From positions 1 through 40,728 of the forward strand of contig JAZNQD010000055.1 of assembly GCA_045589955.1 (NCBI GenBank): a stretch of DNA of 40,728 nt. Direction: 5' to 3'. Under the pieces are notes generated by a model that had not been told where the DNA came from, did no database searches, and saw only the letters and a list, made by a program, of their open reading frames with translations. Source of the DNA: CAJGCS01 sp045589955. GTDB lineage: Bacteria > Bacillota_I > Bacilli_A > ML615J-28 > CAG-313. Made by a program: the position numbers and the translations under genes. Positions 16,985-24,021 of this stretch are shown one piece after another (positions within the stretch are counted from its first letter, which is position 1; each line of letters opens with the position of its first letter).

Positions 16985-17055
16985 ACATCATAGTTCCACA
17001 ATTTACGGTAGCGGAGTAGAGACATTAGACCCATATTATCTAACATATATGATAT
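16985..17055 (-). promoter_or_regulatory. Guanine-class purine riboswitch aptamer
   Basis: The minus-strand RNA matches the purine riboswitch throughout. P1 pairs 17048-17055 with 16985-16992, P2 pairs 17039-17044 with 17024-17029, and P3 pairs 17011-17015 with 16995-16999. Loop 2 has UAAUAUGG and loop 3 has ACCGUAAAUU, giving the GG/CC loop-loop contacts. The J2/3 strand GUCUCUAC is intact. The specificity base in J3/1 (ACUAUG) is C at 16993, which predicts guanine or hypoxanthine rather than adenine. The U equivalent to U51 at 17018 argues against the 2'-deoxyguanosine variants. It controls surface-protein and nuclease genes instead of the usual purine synthesis or transport genes. Confidence 0.93.
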
Positions 17056-17084
17056 TTATTATATTAAGTTGTTATTTAGTACAA

Positions 17085-17098
17085 AAAGGTATACCTTT
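17085..17098. promoter_or_regulatory. Palindromic operator candidate, copy 1
   Basis: The perfect palindrome AAAGGTATACCTTT lies about 25-40 nt downstream of the predicted start of the riboswitch transcript. An identical core occurs at 17188-17205; the centres are 105 bp apart. It may bind a dimeric repressor. A half-site-like AATACCTTAAAG occurs between them at 17110-17121. Confidence 0.5.
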
Positions 17099-17129
17099 AT
17101 TTACGGCAAAATACCTTAAAGTCCATTAT

Positions 17130-17159
17130 ATTTTATCACAATAAATATTATAATGACAA
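17130..17159 (-). promoter_or_regulatory. Promoter of the riboswitch-controlled surface-protein operon
   Basis: On the minus strand, TTGTCA (17154-17159) and TAAAAT (17130-17135) are 18 nt apart, with a TG one base before the -10 box (extended -10). Transcription should begin near 17123, leaving about 70 nt before the aptamer. The box pair lies between the two palindromes. Confidence 0.65.
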
Positions 17160-17187
17160 GAGAAATGTATTAATTTTGTTATTTTTA

Positions 17188-17205
17188 AAAAAGGTATACC
17201 TTTTT
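17188..17205. promoter_or_regulatory. Palindromic operator candidate, copy 2
   Basis: The perfect 18-bp palindrome AAAAAGGTATACCTTTTT lies about 30 nt upstream of the -35 box of the surface-protein operon promoter and shares its 14-bp core with the copy at 17085-17098. Its regulator is not identifiable here. Confidence 0.5.
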
Positions 17206-17213
17206 AAAAAAAG

Positions 17214-17246
17214 AACGTTATGAAAGATTAACCCTTTCATAACGTT
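17214..17246. terminator. Bidirectional intrinsic terminator after mscL
   Basis: The arms AACGTTATGAAAG (17214-17226) and CTTTCATAACGTT (17234-17246) form a perfect 13-bp stem, followed by a T tract on both strands. It lies 20 nt past the mscL stop and isolates it from the next operon. Confidence 0.9.
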
Positions 17247-17266
17247 TTTATTTTGTTATTTTCTTA

Positions 17267-18016
17267 TTATTCTTCTTTTTGTTTAGCAAGAAGATCTCTA
17301 ATTTCTGTTAATAATTTGATATCTTCTGGAATAACTACTTCAGCTGGAGCTTCTTCTACAGGTGCAACAGGTTCTTCTGCATATAATGCATCTTCAACTT
17401 TTTTCTTTGTTTTTGCAATGGCATTAGAAATGCTAGTTGCAATACGAAGTACTAAGAATAAAATGAAGGCAGTAATTACAAAGTCGATTGCGTATTGGAT
17501 TAAACGTCCATAGTAAATCATATTACTATATTTTAAATTTCCATATTCATCTACGTCTTGAACAAATTCTTGATATTGAACTTGACATTTATCACAAATA
17601 CCATCTTTATTGATAATCTTACCTGATTTAACTTCTTCACCATCAGTGTGTTCACAAGCAGGTAAGTTTTCATCTAATGCTAAATCAACCCATTTACCAA
17701 TTGGTTCTGCATTATCAAAGTGATGTGCTAATCCTCTAACATCAACTTCACTTTTCATAACACTACCAACAAAAGGCATAATAACATCTTTATTAAATGA
17801 TGTTACGATTGCAGAGAAAGCGCCCCCAACAATAACACCAATTGCCATTGATAATGCATTACCACGTTTAATGAAATTAATGAATTCTTGCCAGAAACCT
17901 GTAATGCCTTTTACAGCTTTATTTTCTTCCATTTGTTTTTTTCTTTTATAACGAGCAATTTTTCTTTCTAACTTAGCTTGTTCTTTTTGCTCTTTTTTAA
18001 GTTCTTTTTCGTTCAT
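17267..18016 (-). CDS. mscL: Large-conductance mechanosensitive channel with enlarged outer loop
   Basis: MscL opens under membrane tension to release solutes during osmotic downshock. The core is clear: FWQEFINFIKRGNALSMAIG (about 41-60) with GVIVGGAFSAIVTSF as the pore helix, and a second membrane helix at about 172-195. The protein is 249 residues against about 130-150 in most species. Three parts are extra: a charged N-terminal helix (1-36), a C-terminal acidic linker plus helix (205-249), and a long extracellular loop (about 90-168) holding C121, H123, C141 and C144 in the pattern CxH...CxxC, which looks able to bind a metal. GGAG precedes the ATG at 18016. A leader hairpin lies just upstream. 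Confidence 0.92.
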   Translation of the reverse strand: MNEKELKKEQKEQAKLERKIARYKRKKQMEENKAVKGITGFWQEFINFIKRGNALSMAIGVIVGGAFSAIVTSFNKDVIMPFVGSVMKSEVDVRGLAHHFDNAEPIGKWVDLALDENLPACEHTDGEEVKSGKIINKDGICDKCQVQYQEFVQDVDEYGNLKYSNMIYYGRLIQYAIDFVITAFILFLVLRIATSISNAIAKTKKKVEDALYAEEPVAPVEEAPAEVVIPEDIKLLTEIRDLLAKQKEE

Positions 18017-18034
18017 TGTTAAATCTCCTATTTC

Positions 18035-18063
18035 TTTAGTGATGTTAAAATTCTATCACTAAA
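18035..18063 (-). promoter_or_regulatory. Leader hairpin directly upstream of the mscL ribosome binding site
   Basis: A perfect 9-bp inverted repeat (18035-18043 with 18055-18063; TTTAGTGAT/ATCACTAAA) with an 11-nt loop ends just upstream of the Shine-Dalgarno sequence. No T-run follows it on the minus strand, so it is not a clear terminator. It could be an mRNA structure or an operator. Confidence 0.35.
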
Positions 18064-18083
18064 TGACAAATATTTCATCTTTC

Positions 18084-18995
18084 TTACTCTATAAATTTGA
18101 ACTTATTGTTAATGAACTCTTTAATCTCGCTCCAAGCAAGTTTATATTCTGGTAATATTCCCCCCGCAAATTGAAAACAATGAAACATTTTATGATATCT
18201 TGATAATTTAACATCAACTTTTTTCTTTAAAGCTTTTTCATAAATCATAATTGAATCACTTTCTAATACTTCATTAGAACCAACTTGAATTAACATTGAA
18301 GGAAAATTATCATATTCCCCAAAAACTGGTGAAACATATTTATTTTTAAGATCTACTTTTCCCATATAGGTTTTCTTAGGTGCCATTACTTTATGAAGAT
18401 ATTTTGAATATCCAAACATTGGATCTTTATATAAATTATAAAGTCTTGAAGTCCCACTATCAGTCATATCAGCCCAAGGTGACATGAGGATAATACCACC
18501 TGGAAGAACTTCTTCATTATCACGTAAGTAAAGACATAATGCTAGGGCTAAGTTACCTCCAGCACTATCTCCAACTATAATAATGTCTTCATTTTTAAAG
18601 CCTTGTCTAAGCAAATATTTCCACCCTTCGATAGCATCTTCTAAGGCACTTGGAAACAAATTTTTCGGGGCAATTCGGTAATCTAATGATACTACTTGCA
18701 TATTATCACTAATCTTTAAGTACCGAATTGCATTCTTAAAGTATAGTTTAGTATGGGGAGTTAAATAGCTTCCTCCATGAAGTTGATAGATTATTTTTTT
18801 AGGATTAGTTGCATTTTTATTTTTAATATAGTATAGTTTTGACTTTGATAATTTAATTTCATTTACAATATATTTTTTATATTTAGGTACAATTGGTAAT
18901 TTTATTTTTTTATCTTTGTTGCTTCTTTCAACAACAAATTTCATTATTTTACTAATTAATAAGCCATTAAAAGATTCTTTTGTTGTTGCATTCAT
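18084..18995 (-). CDS. Alpha/beta-hydrolase, HSL-family esterase
   Basis: This 303-residue cytoplasmic hydrolase belongs to the hormone-sensitive-lipase-like carboxylesterases. It shows the oxyanion-hole HGG motif in YQLHGGSYLTP (about 70-80), the segment DYRIAPKNLFPSALED, the nucleophile elbow GDSAGG (about 143-148), and a C-terminal Asp (EVLESDS) and His (YHKMFHCF) that complete the triad. The likely reaction is hydrolysis of short-chain esters; the substrate is unknown. No signal peptide is seen. AAGGAG precedes the ATG at 18995. It ends 67 nt before mscL and could be co-transcribed with it. Confidence 0.9.
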   Translation of the reverse strand: MNATTKESFNGLLISKIMKFVVERSNKDKKIKLPIVPKYKKYIVNEIKLSKSKLYYIKNKNATNPKKIIYQLHGGSYLTPHTKLYFKNAIRYLKISDNMQVVSLDYRIAPKNLFPSALEDAIEGWKYLLRQGFKNEDIIIVGDSAGGNLALALCLYLRDNEEVLPGGIILMSPWADMTDSGTSRLYNLYKDPMFGYSKYLHKVMAPKKTYMGKVDLKNKYVSPVFGEYDNFPSMLIQVGSNEVLESDSIMIYEKALKKKVDVKLSRYHKMFHCFQFAGGILPEYKLAWSEIKEFINNKFKFIE

Positions 18996-19036
18996 ATTAA
19001 ACTCCTTATCTATTTTTCTTAAATTTTACTACTAAT

Positions 19037-19066
19037 AGTATATGAAGTTTTTTGTATTTTAAACAA
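19037..19066 (-). promoter_or_regulatory. Probable promoter of the esterase gene
   Basis: On the minus strand, TTGTTT (19061-19066) and TATACT (19037-19042) are 18 nt apart, about 40 nt before the start codon and just past the upstream operon's terminator. Confidence 0.5.
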
Positions 19067-19071
19067 AAAAA

Positions 19072-19097
19072 GTAAAGCAAACGAATGTTTGCTTTAC
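19072..19097 (-). terminator. Intrinsic terminator of the trmN6-to-DUF218 operon
   Basis: The arms 19072-19082 and 19087-19097 form a perfect 11-bp stem with a GAAT loop (plus strand) and are followed on the minus strand by seven T residues. The stem includes the stop codon of the DUF218 gene. Confidence 0.9.
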
Positions 19098-19528
19098 ATG
19101 TTTGTATTTTTCGTATAGAACATTACACTAATGTTTGTGTCTTTTAAAGCACTTACAAAATAACGAACTGTGTTATAACCTCCATCAGCTAAATGATAAT
19201 CAGATGTACAAACAATGATTGTATCAGCCCCTAAATCTTTAGCAATTGGAACAGAGAATAGAGCATTTTCATATGTTGAATGGGAATTTTCTTCCTTAAT
19301 TAATAAAGATTTATCAATTCCTTTAGAAACTAAATACTTTTCCATCGCGTGTGCTTCAGAAATGTTTGGGGCAGGATTAGCTATTCCTCCTGATAAAATA
19401 ACTTTAATTGGGTTATATTTTTCAATAATTTCTAAAGCCATTTCTAATCTTTCTTCTTGAAATTTAGTAATTGAACCATCATCATTTAAACGATTTCCAA
19501 GAACAACTAAGACAGTCTTATTCACCAT
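19094..19528 (-). CDS. DUF218/YdcF-SanA-like protein
   Basis: The 144-residue protein matches the DUF218 (SanA/ElyC/YdcF) fold: VVLGNRLNDDG near the N-terminus, KVILSGGIANPAPNISEA (about 50-67), the ENSHSTYENA segment (about 86-95) and TSDYHL (about 113-118). Members are linked to cell envelope metabolism, but the reaction is not established. Reading starts at the ATG at 19528, with GAGGAG about 10 nt upstream; the longer frame from 19546 starts with TTG inside that site. It overlaps the preceding nucleotidase gene by 11 nt and ends the operon. Confidence 0.85.
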   Translation of the reverse strand: MVNKTVLVVLGNRLNDDGSITKFQEERLEMALEIIEKYNPIKVILSGGIANPAPNISEAHAMEKYLVSKGIDKSLLIKEENSHSTYENALFSVPIAKDLGADTIIVCTSDYHLADGGYNTVRYFVSALKDTNISVMFYTKNTNM

Positions 19529-21254
19529 AAATAATATACTCCTCAATTTGAATATTCGGATTAGAAATTGGGAAGAATTTATCTTGAAGTCGAAGTTCTC
19601 TAATTAGCATGTCCGGTACCGCAAAATCACTTACAAAACCGTTATCATTCCCAGGGAAATATGATTTATAGTATAAATAATCAACTGTTGCAACAGTAAT
19701 AATTTCTTCACTATCTTTATAATTACTTAAATCAACATCAGCTTTATAATAAAGTTCATACTTATCAAGCAAATTATAAATTTCTTTAGCTTTTACTTTT
19801 GTTATACAAATCATATTTTCAAAAGGAAAGATTGAATAAACTGTATTAATATTTATTTCGTTTCCTTGTTTTAGGTTACCGGTCGAACGAATAGAACCAG
19901 TATTGATAATTGCAATATCAGCACCTGTTGCTTGGTTCATTACTGAACTAATCCAAATACCTAATTTAGCTTTACTTGTTACACTTTCCCCCGCAACACA
20001 ATAAACTTCGGAAGATATTTTGCTTGCATAATAATCAACAATATTTTGAACATCTTGATTGTACTTGTCAGTATTAATCGTCATATTTTGGATTGTACTT
20101 TCAACAACATCCATTGTTTCTAAATCAAGTGTTAGAACAATTTTACCAAAACTATTGTTATTACCACTTGACTGAACAACAGGTACATCAGCCCCATCAG
20201 TTCTTTTAATATATCCTTTTTGTTTCGTATGAGTATGACCATTAATAATCGCATCAACTAAATATTCACCATTGTACTCAAGACTTGCAAGAATTTGATT
20301 GTAATCATAATCTTCAACTCCACTTGATTCACCACCGTGAATATTAACAATAATGACATCTGCACCTTGATCTTTAAGGGATGAACAAATGCGTAAGGCA
20401 CGTTCTTTAATGTCTTTTTTGATTTCGTAAGGTTTATAGTAATTAGCACTAATTGAGCTTGCAACATTACCAATAAAACTAACTATACCAACATTAACAT
20501 CTTCTTTTTTAACAATAATTGATTCAAATATTTTCCCTTCATTATTTAATAGTAATGAATTTGTACTTTTTTCATAAATATTTGCATTAAGCAAAGGGAA
20601 GTTAGCTTCGCCATTTTCTTCGATATTGTCAAAATAACGAAGGATTTTTTCAAGTCCCCAGTCAAATTCATGGTTACCAATTCCCATCATATCAAAGTCC
20701 ATTTCATTCATAGCCTCAATTACTGATAATCCTTCAGTCATATTTGAAATAGCAGTTCCTTGAAACATATCACCATTTGCCATTAAAACAACATCATCAA
20801 GATCATTTTGATTTCTTTCGTAGTCAATGATTTGTGCAACATTAGAAAGACCGCCAAGTCCTTGTTCATCTTGTTCAATATAACCATGTGTATCATTTAA
20901 TTCAAAAATTGTTAAATCAAATAAACCGGCTGGACCTGGAACACTATCAACAAGTTCAATAACAATAACATCGGTTAAACCAGAATAAGTGACGGTTATT
21001 TCATGTAATCCTATTCTTTGAAGTTTGCTTAAATCTTCCTCGCTTATCATTGATGAAGTAATTGGTACAAGTTGATAAGTACCTTCATCACTATAAACTT
21101 TAATAAAATAATCATAAATTGAGAAATCCTCAATTAAAAAAGCAGAATTATCTTCTAACATAACATCAATCTTATAGATTGATGTTTTTGTTTCACATGA
21201 AACAAGTACAAAGATTGATAAAAATAATAAGAGAAATTTACTTAGTTTTTTCAT
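19518..21254 (-). CDS. 5'-nucleotidase/metallophosphatase lipoprotein
   Basis: The 578-residue protein is a predicted lipoprotein (lipobox LVSC, Cys at about 20) on the outer face of the membrane. After a small Ig-like domain (about 25-105) comes a UshA/YfkN-type metallophosphatase domain with metal ligands in ELNDTHG, NGDMFQG, GNHEFDWG, VNIHGGES and INGHTHT. The C-terminal nucleotide-recognition domain is seen in INTGSIRSTG and VYSIFPFEN. The family removes phosphate from nucleotides, and some members also hydrolyse 2',3'-cyclic nucleotides. This would let the cell take up nucleosides released from nucleic acids, fitting the nuclease and guanine genes elsewhere in the window. AAAGGA precedes the ATG. 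Confidence 0.92.
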   Translation of the reverse strand: MKKLSKFLLLFLSIFVLVSCETKTSIYKIDVMLEDNSAFLIEDFSIYDYFIKVYSDEGTYQLVPITSSMISEEDLSKLQRIGLHEITVTYSGLTDVIVIELVDSVPGPAGLFDLTIFELNDTHGYIEQDEQGLGGLSNVAQIIDYERNQNDLDDVVLMANGDMFQGTAISNMTEGLSVIEAMNEMDFDMMGIGNHEFDWGLEKILRYFDNIEENGEANFPLLNANIYEKSTNSLLLNNEGKIFESIIVKKEDVNVGIVSFIGNVASSISANYYKPYEIKKDIKERALRICSSLKDQGADVIIVNIHGGESSGVEDYDYNQILASLEYNGEYLVDAIINGHTHTKQKGYIKRTDGADVPVVQSSGNNNSFGKIVLTLDLETMDVVESTIQNMTINTDKYNQDVQNIVDYYASKISSEVYCVAGESVTSKAKLGIWISSVMNQATGADIAIINTGSIRSTGNLKQGNEININTVYSIFPFENMICITKVKAKEIYNLLDKYELYYKADVDLSNYKDSEEIITVATVDYLYYKSYFPGNDNGFVSDFAVPDMLIRELRLQDKFFPISNPNIQIEEYIIYGE

Positions 21255-21900
21255 TTTTATTTTCCTTTAAGAAATCAAATTTTTTCCAAATTTTACCAAA
21301 TAAACTAATTGAAGGTCCATAAAGTAAAGCTGCTATGATAGAACCAACGCCAATTACTCCTCCAAGTAAATAACCAATAACAAAGAAGATTATATCAGTT
21401 ATTATTTTAACAACCCAGAAAGGAATTTTAGTTACTTGGGATAATTTAACCGTAACGCCTTCAAAAGGTGATAATCCACGATTAATATAAATATAAAGTG
21501 ATATTGCAAACCCGCCTAAAGCAAGAGCAAGCAAAATATAAGTTATTTGTAAAACAACTTCGAAATTCTTTGGTAATTCAATACTTGCAAGGTTCGGTAT
21601 AATATTAATCTTTAAGACAAGATTAATTAAAACGCCTAAAAATGCTATCATTAAAATTGTCCCAACGCCAATTGATTTACGATTTATAATGAGCATAATA
21701 ACTAAAAATAAACCATTTATCATTAGATTGGCATAACCAAGTTTAATACCTAATGCTTTGGCAACACCTTGATTTAAACAAAAGATTGAATCACTCCCAA
21801 AATTAGAATTATTAAAAAGAACATTAACAATTGCCAAAATAATTATCGAAGTTATTAAGCATAAATAATGCTTATAGTTTTTTTTAAGCCAATTTCTCAT
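21238..21900 (-). CDS. YczE/YitT-like integral membrane protein
   Basis: This 220-residue protein has about five hydrophobic helices (around 12-30, 55-72, 78-95, 112-135 and 165-190) and a basic C-terminus. The pattern of Gly-rich helices with the conserved RGLSPFEGVTVKLSQVTKIP loop (about 145-164) resembles the YczE/YyaS/YitT group of uncharacterised transporters or membrane proteins. The substrate is unknown. It overlaps the genes on both sides by about 17 nt, so its translation is coupled to the DUF3737 and nucleotidase genes. A role in importing the products of the nucleotidase is possible but only inferred from position. Confidence 0.75.
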   Translation of the reverse strand: MRNWLKKNYKHYLCLITSIIILAIVNVLFNNSNFGSDSIFCLNQGVAKALGIKLGYANLMINGLFLVIMLIINRKSIGVGTILMIAFLGVLINLVLKINIIPNLASIELPKNFEVVLQITYILLALALGGFAISLYIYINRGLSPFEGVTVKLSQVTKIPFWVVKIITDIIFFVIGYLLGGVIGVGSIIAALLYGPSISLFGKIWKKFDFLKENKNEKTK

Positions 21901-22750
21901 CTTGTTTATCTCTTTCGATAATCTTTGCTTTTAATTCATAAATACTATCATCTAAGATAATTTCTTCAACTGAATCACAAATTATTGTACCAGCTTTAGG
22001 GTTTTTGATTGACTCAATATCCCCAAGGATTGTTGCATCAACTGTTGAATATTCAAAAGCTAAATCACAATTATCCATATAACAATTAATAATTTTTAGG
22101 TTTTCACAATAACAAAGTGGTTGAGTACTACTAATGACGCAGTTTTCAAGAGTTAGATTTTTCGAAAACCAACCAAGATACTCACCATAAATGACTGAAT
22201 CTTTAATATAAACATTCTCACTATGCCAAAAGGCATCTTTAGTTCTTAATTCACTATTAGTAATTTTTAAATTATTAATATATTGAAATGAATATTTACC
22301 TTTCATTTCAATATTATCAATCGAAATATTATTTGAACCAAAAAACAAATAAGAACTTTCAATATTACTGTTATTTAATTTGATATAATTACATTTCCAA
22401 CCAAACTCATCAGAATTAATATCACAATCTTCTAAGATTAAATTATTACATTCACGAACCGATTTTGTGCCATGGATTTTGGTATTTTTAATAAAACCAT
22501 TATTTGCGTACCAAATAGGTGCTCGAGATAGGGGGGTAAATTCTGAGTTTTGAACATTAAATCCTTGAGCATGCCATAAAGGGTAACGAAGGTTAAAATA
22601 ACTATCTCTAATATCACAGTTTCTTATTTCTTTTAAAGCAGATTCTCCATCTGCTTGGCCAGAAAACTTGACGTTTACTACTTCTGTATCTTTTAAGTTA
22701 TATAAGGCTCTTTCTTCTTCAAGAATTAAATCTTTAATAATGTTTTTCAT
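21884..22750 (-). CDS. DUF3737 right-handed beta-helix-like protein
   Basis: The 288-residue protein fits DUF3737: the start FSGQADGESALKEIRNCDI, then repeated short strands rich in Asn, Asp, Cys and aromatics (for example RYPLWHAQGFNVQNSEF, KDAFWHSENVYIKDS). This is the spacing of a right-handed beta-helix similar to pentapeptide-repeat proteins. It has no signal peptide and is cytoplasmic. Its function is unknown. GAGGT lies 8-10 nt before the ATG at 22750. It lies between a tRNA methyltransferase and a membrane protein in one operon, which gives no clear hint. Confidence 0.85.
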   Translation of the reverse strand: MKNIIKDLILEEERALYNLKDTEVVNVKFSGQADGESALKEIRNCDIRDSYFNLRYPLWHAQGFNVQNSEFTPLSRAPIWYANNGFIKNTKIHGTKSVRECNNLILEDCDINSDEFGWKCNYIKLNNSNIESSYLFFGSNNISIDNIEMKGKYSFQYINNLKITNSELRTKDAFWHSENVYIKDSVIYGEYLGWFSKNLTLENCVISSTQPLCYCENLKIINCYMDNCDLAFEYSTVDATILGDIESIKNPKAGTIICDSVEEIILDDSIYELKAKIIERDKQDEKLA

Positions 22751-22764
22751 AACTACTACCTCAT

Positions 22765-23424
22765 TTATCTTGAAATTATCAATGGTTTTTCAACAACAAT
22801 ACCCGGCTTTGCTCCTTTAACTGCTTTGATTAATACCACATTAGACAATTCTTTATTTTCATCATAAACAAACTTCAGTTTCTTTACAATCATTTTATTT
22901 TTCTTAAGTTCTTCAATTACTGCTGTTAAACGTGATGTTTGAAACAACATAAATAAAGTACCATGATTTTTCAAGTTTCTTCTTATTGCTTTAATAAGAT
23001 TTTCTAAGTTTAGATTACCTTCATGTTTTGCAAGGTTTTTGTACTTATCCTTTGAAAGTAATTTTTCATTTGTTTCAAAATATGGAGGATTGCAAATAAT
23101 AACATCAACTTCCTCATCTTTATAACTTGTTGCATCGGCACATTTTAATGTAACATTTTCAATGTTATTTACTTCCATATTATGTTTTGCAAGAACTAAT
23201 GCTTTTTCATTAATGTCAATCCCAATCATTTTCTTCGGATTAAACATACTTGCATAAAGAAGTAATGCTCCAGTATTAGTACCAATATCAAGCACTGTAT
23301 CTTTTTTATAAATATATAAAAACTCACCAAGTGCCATTGTATCAGTATTTATACGAAACATTTCATCATCTTGATAAACGATAATATTCTCATGTTTTGG
23401 TAAAAACTCTTTTGTTATACTCAT
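22765..23424 (-). CDS. trmN6: tRNA1(Val) A37 N6-methyltransferase-like protein
   Basis: This 219-residue SAM-dependent methyltransferase has the Rossmann motif VLDIGTNTGALLL (about 40-52), the acidic GIDINEKA strand, and the N6-adenine signature NPPYF (about 111-115). It matches the YfiC/TrmN6 group, which methylates A37 of a valine tRNA in enterobacteria; Gram-positive members are annotated the same way, but the exact tRNA target is inferred. It is the first gene of a five-gene operon with a strong promoter; GAGGT precedes the ATG. Confidence 0.87.
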   Translation of the reverse strand: MSITKEFLPKHENIIVYQDDEMFRINTDTMALGEFLYIYKKDTVLDIGTNTGALLLYASMFNPKKMIGIDINEKALVLAKHNMEVNNIENVTLKCADATSYKDEEVDVIICNPPYFETNEKLLSKDKYKNLAKHEGNLNLENLIKAIRRNLKNHGTLFMLFQTSRLTAVIEELKKNKMIVKKLKFVYDENKELSNVVLIKAVKGAKPGIVVEKPLIISR

Positions 23425-23447
23425 TTTGAAACCTCATTCTTTAATAT

Positions 23448-23476
23448 ATTATACCATTTATTTATCTAAATGACAA
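23448..23476 (-). promoter_or_regulatory. Sigma-A promoter of the trmN6 operon
   Basis: On the minus strand, TTGTCA (23471-23476) and TATAAT (23448-23453) have the ideal 17-nt spacing. Transcription should start near 23441, and all five genes down to 19094 follow without an internal terminator. Confidence 0.85.
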
Positions 23477-23495
23477 AATATTTGTATATAAGGAA

Positions 23496-23523
23496 AAAAC
23501 TTATCTTAAAAAAGATAAGTTTT
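23496..23523 (-). terminator. Intrinsic terminator of the secG-rnr-smpB operon
   Basis: A perfect 12-bp stem (23496-23507 with 23512-23523) with an A4 loop on the plus strand is followed on the minus strand by a T run. It overlaps the stop of the thioesterase gene. Confidence 0.85.
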
Positions 23524-24013
23524 AAAAATCAATTTCTTTTACATCATCAGGAACAATGAACATTTCATTGTAATGTTCTGGATCATCAACGATTTGATCT
23601 TCTCTTAGTTTAAAGTAAGTAGCAGTTGCCTTAGCTAAAACAGTTCCATTTTTATCTTGGATATGACCTTCAGCTTCAAACAAGAAACGATTAGTCTTGG
23701 TAATACGACCAACACCAATTAATTCTTCATTATAAGGAACAGGTTTTAAGAAACGAACATTTATATTAGTTGTAACTCCCCAAGTTTCTGGTTCTGTAAT
23801 CCAAATCGCCCGACCGATTAATTCATCTAACATGCAAGTGATCATACCACCATGCGTTCTTCCAGGATAACTTTGGTGATTTTCTTTATAGACAAATTTT
23901 GTCACAACAGAATTATCTTCCATTTCATAAAAAGGAGCTTTCAAACCAAATTCATTTTCCATCCCACAAATAATACACATTTTACTGTTTTTTTGTTTCT
24001 TAACTACTTTCAT
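23522..24013 (-). CDS. PaaI-type hotdog-fold thioesterase
   Basis: The 163-residue protein has the hotdog active-site pattern in GRTHGGMITCMLDELIG (about 52-68), followed by the strand VTTNINVRFLKPVP, typical of acyl-CoA thioesterases of the PaaI/4HBT group. The N-terminus has CIICG followed by NEFGL, a common feature of this subgroup. The substrate is unknown. AGGAGG precedes the ATG at 24013. It is the last gene of the secG-rnr-smpB run, 8 nt after the TPR gene. Confidence 0.85.
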   Translation of the reverse strand: MKVVKKQKNSKMCIICGMENEFGLKAPFYEMEDNSVVTKFVYKENHQSYPGRTHGGMITCMLDELIGRAIWITEPETWGVTTNINVRFLKPVPYNEELIGVGRITKTNRFLFEAEGHIQDKNGTVLAKATATYFKLREDQIVDDPEHYNEMFIVPDDVKEIDF

Positions 24014-24021
24014 ACTTCCTC

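Noticed and set aside
16985..17055. Adenine or 2'-deoxyguanosine riboswitch
   Set aside because: The J3/1 specificity base is C (16993), not U as in adenine aptamers, and the J2/3 U at the position that changes in 2'-deoxyguanosine variants is retained.
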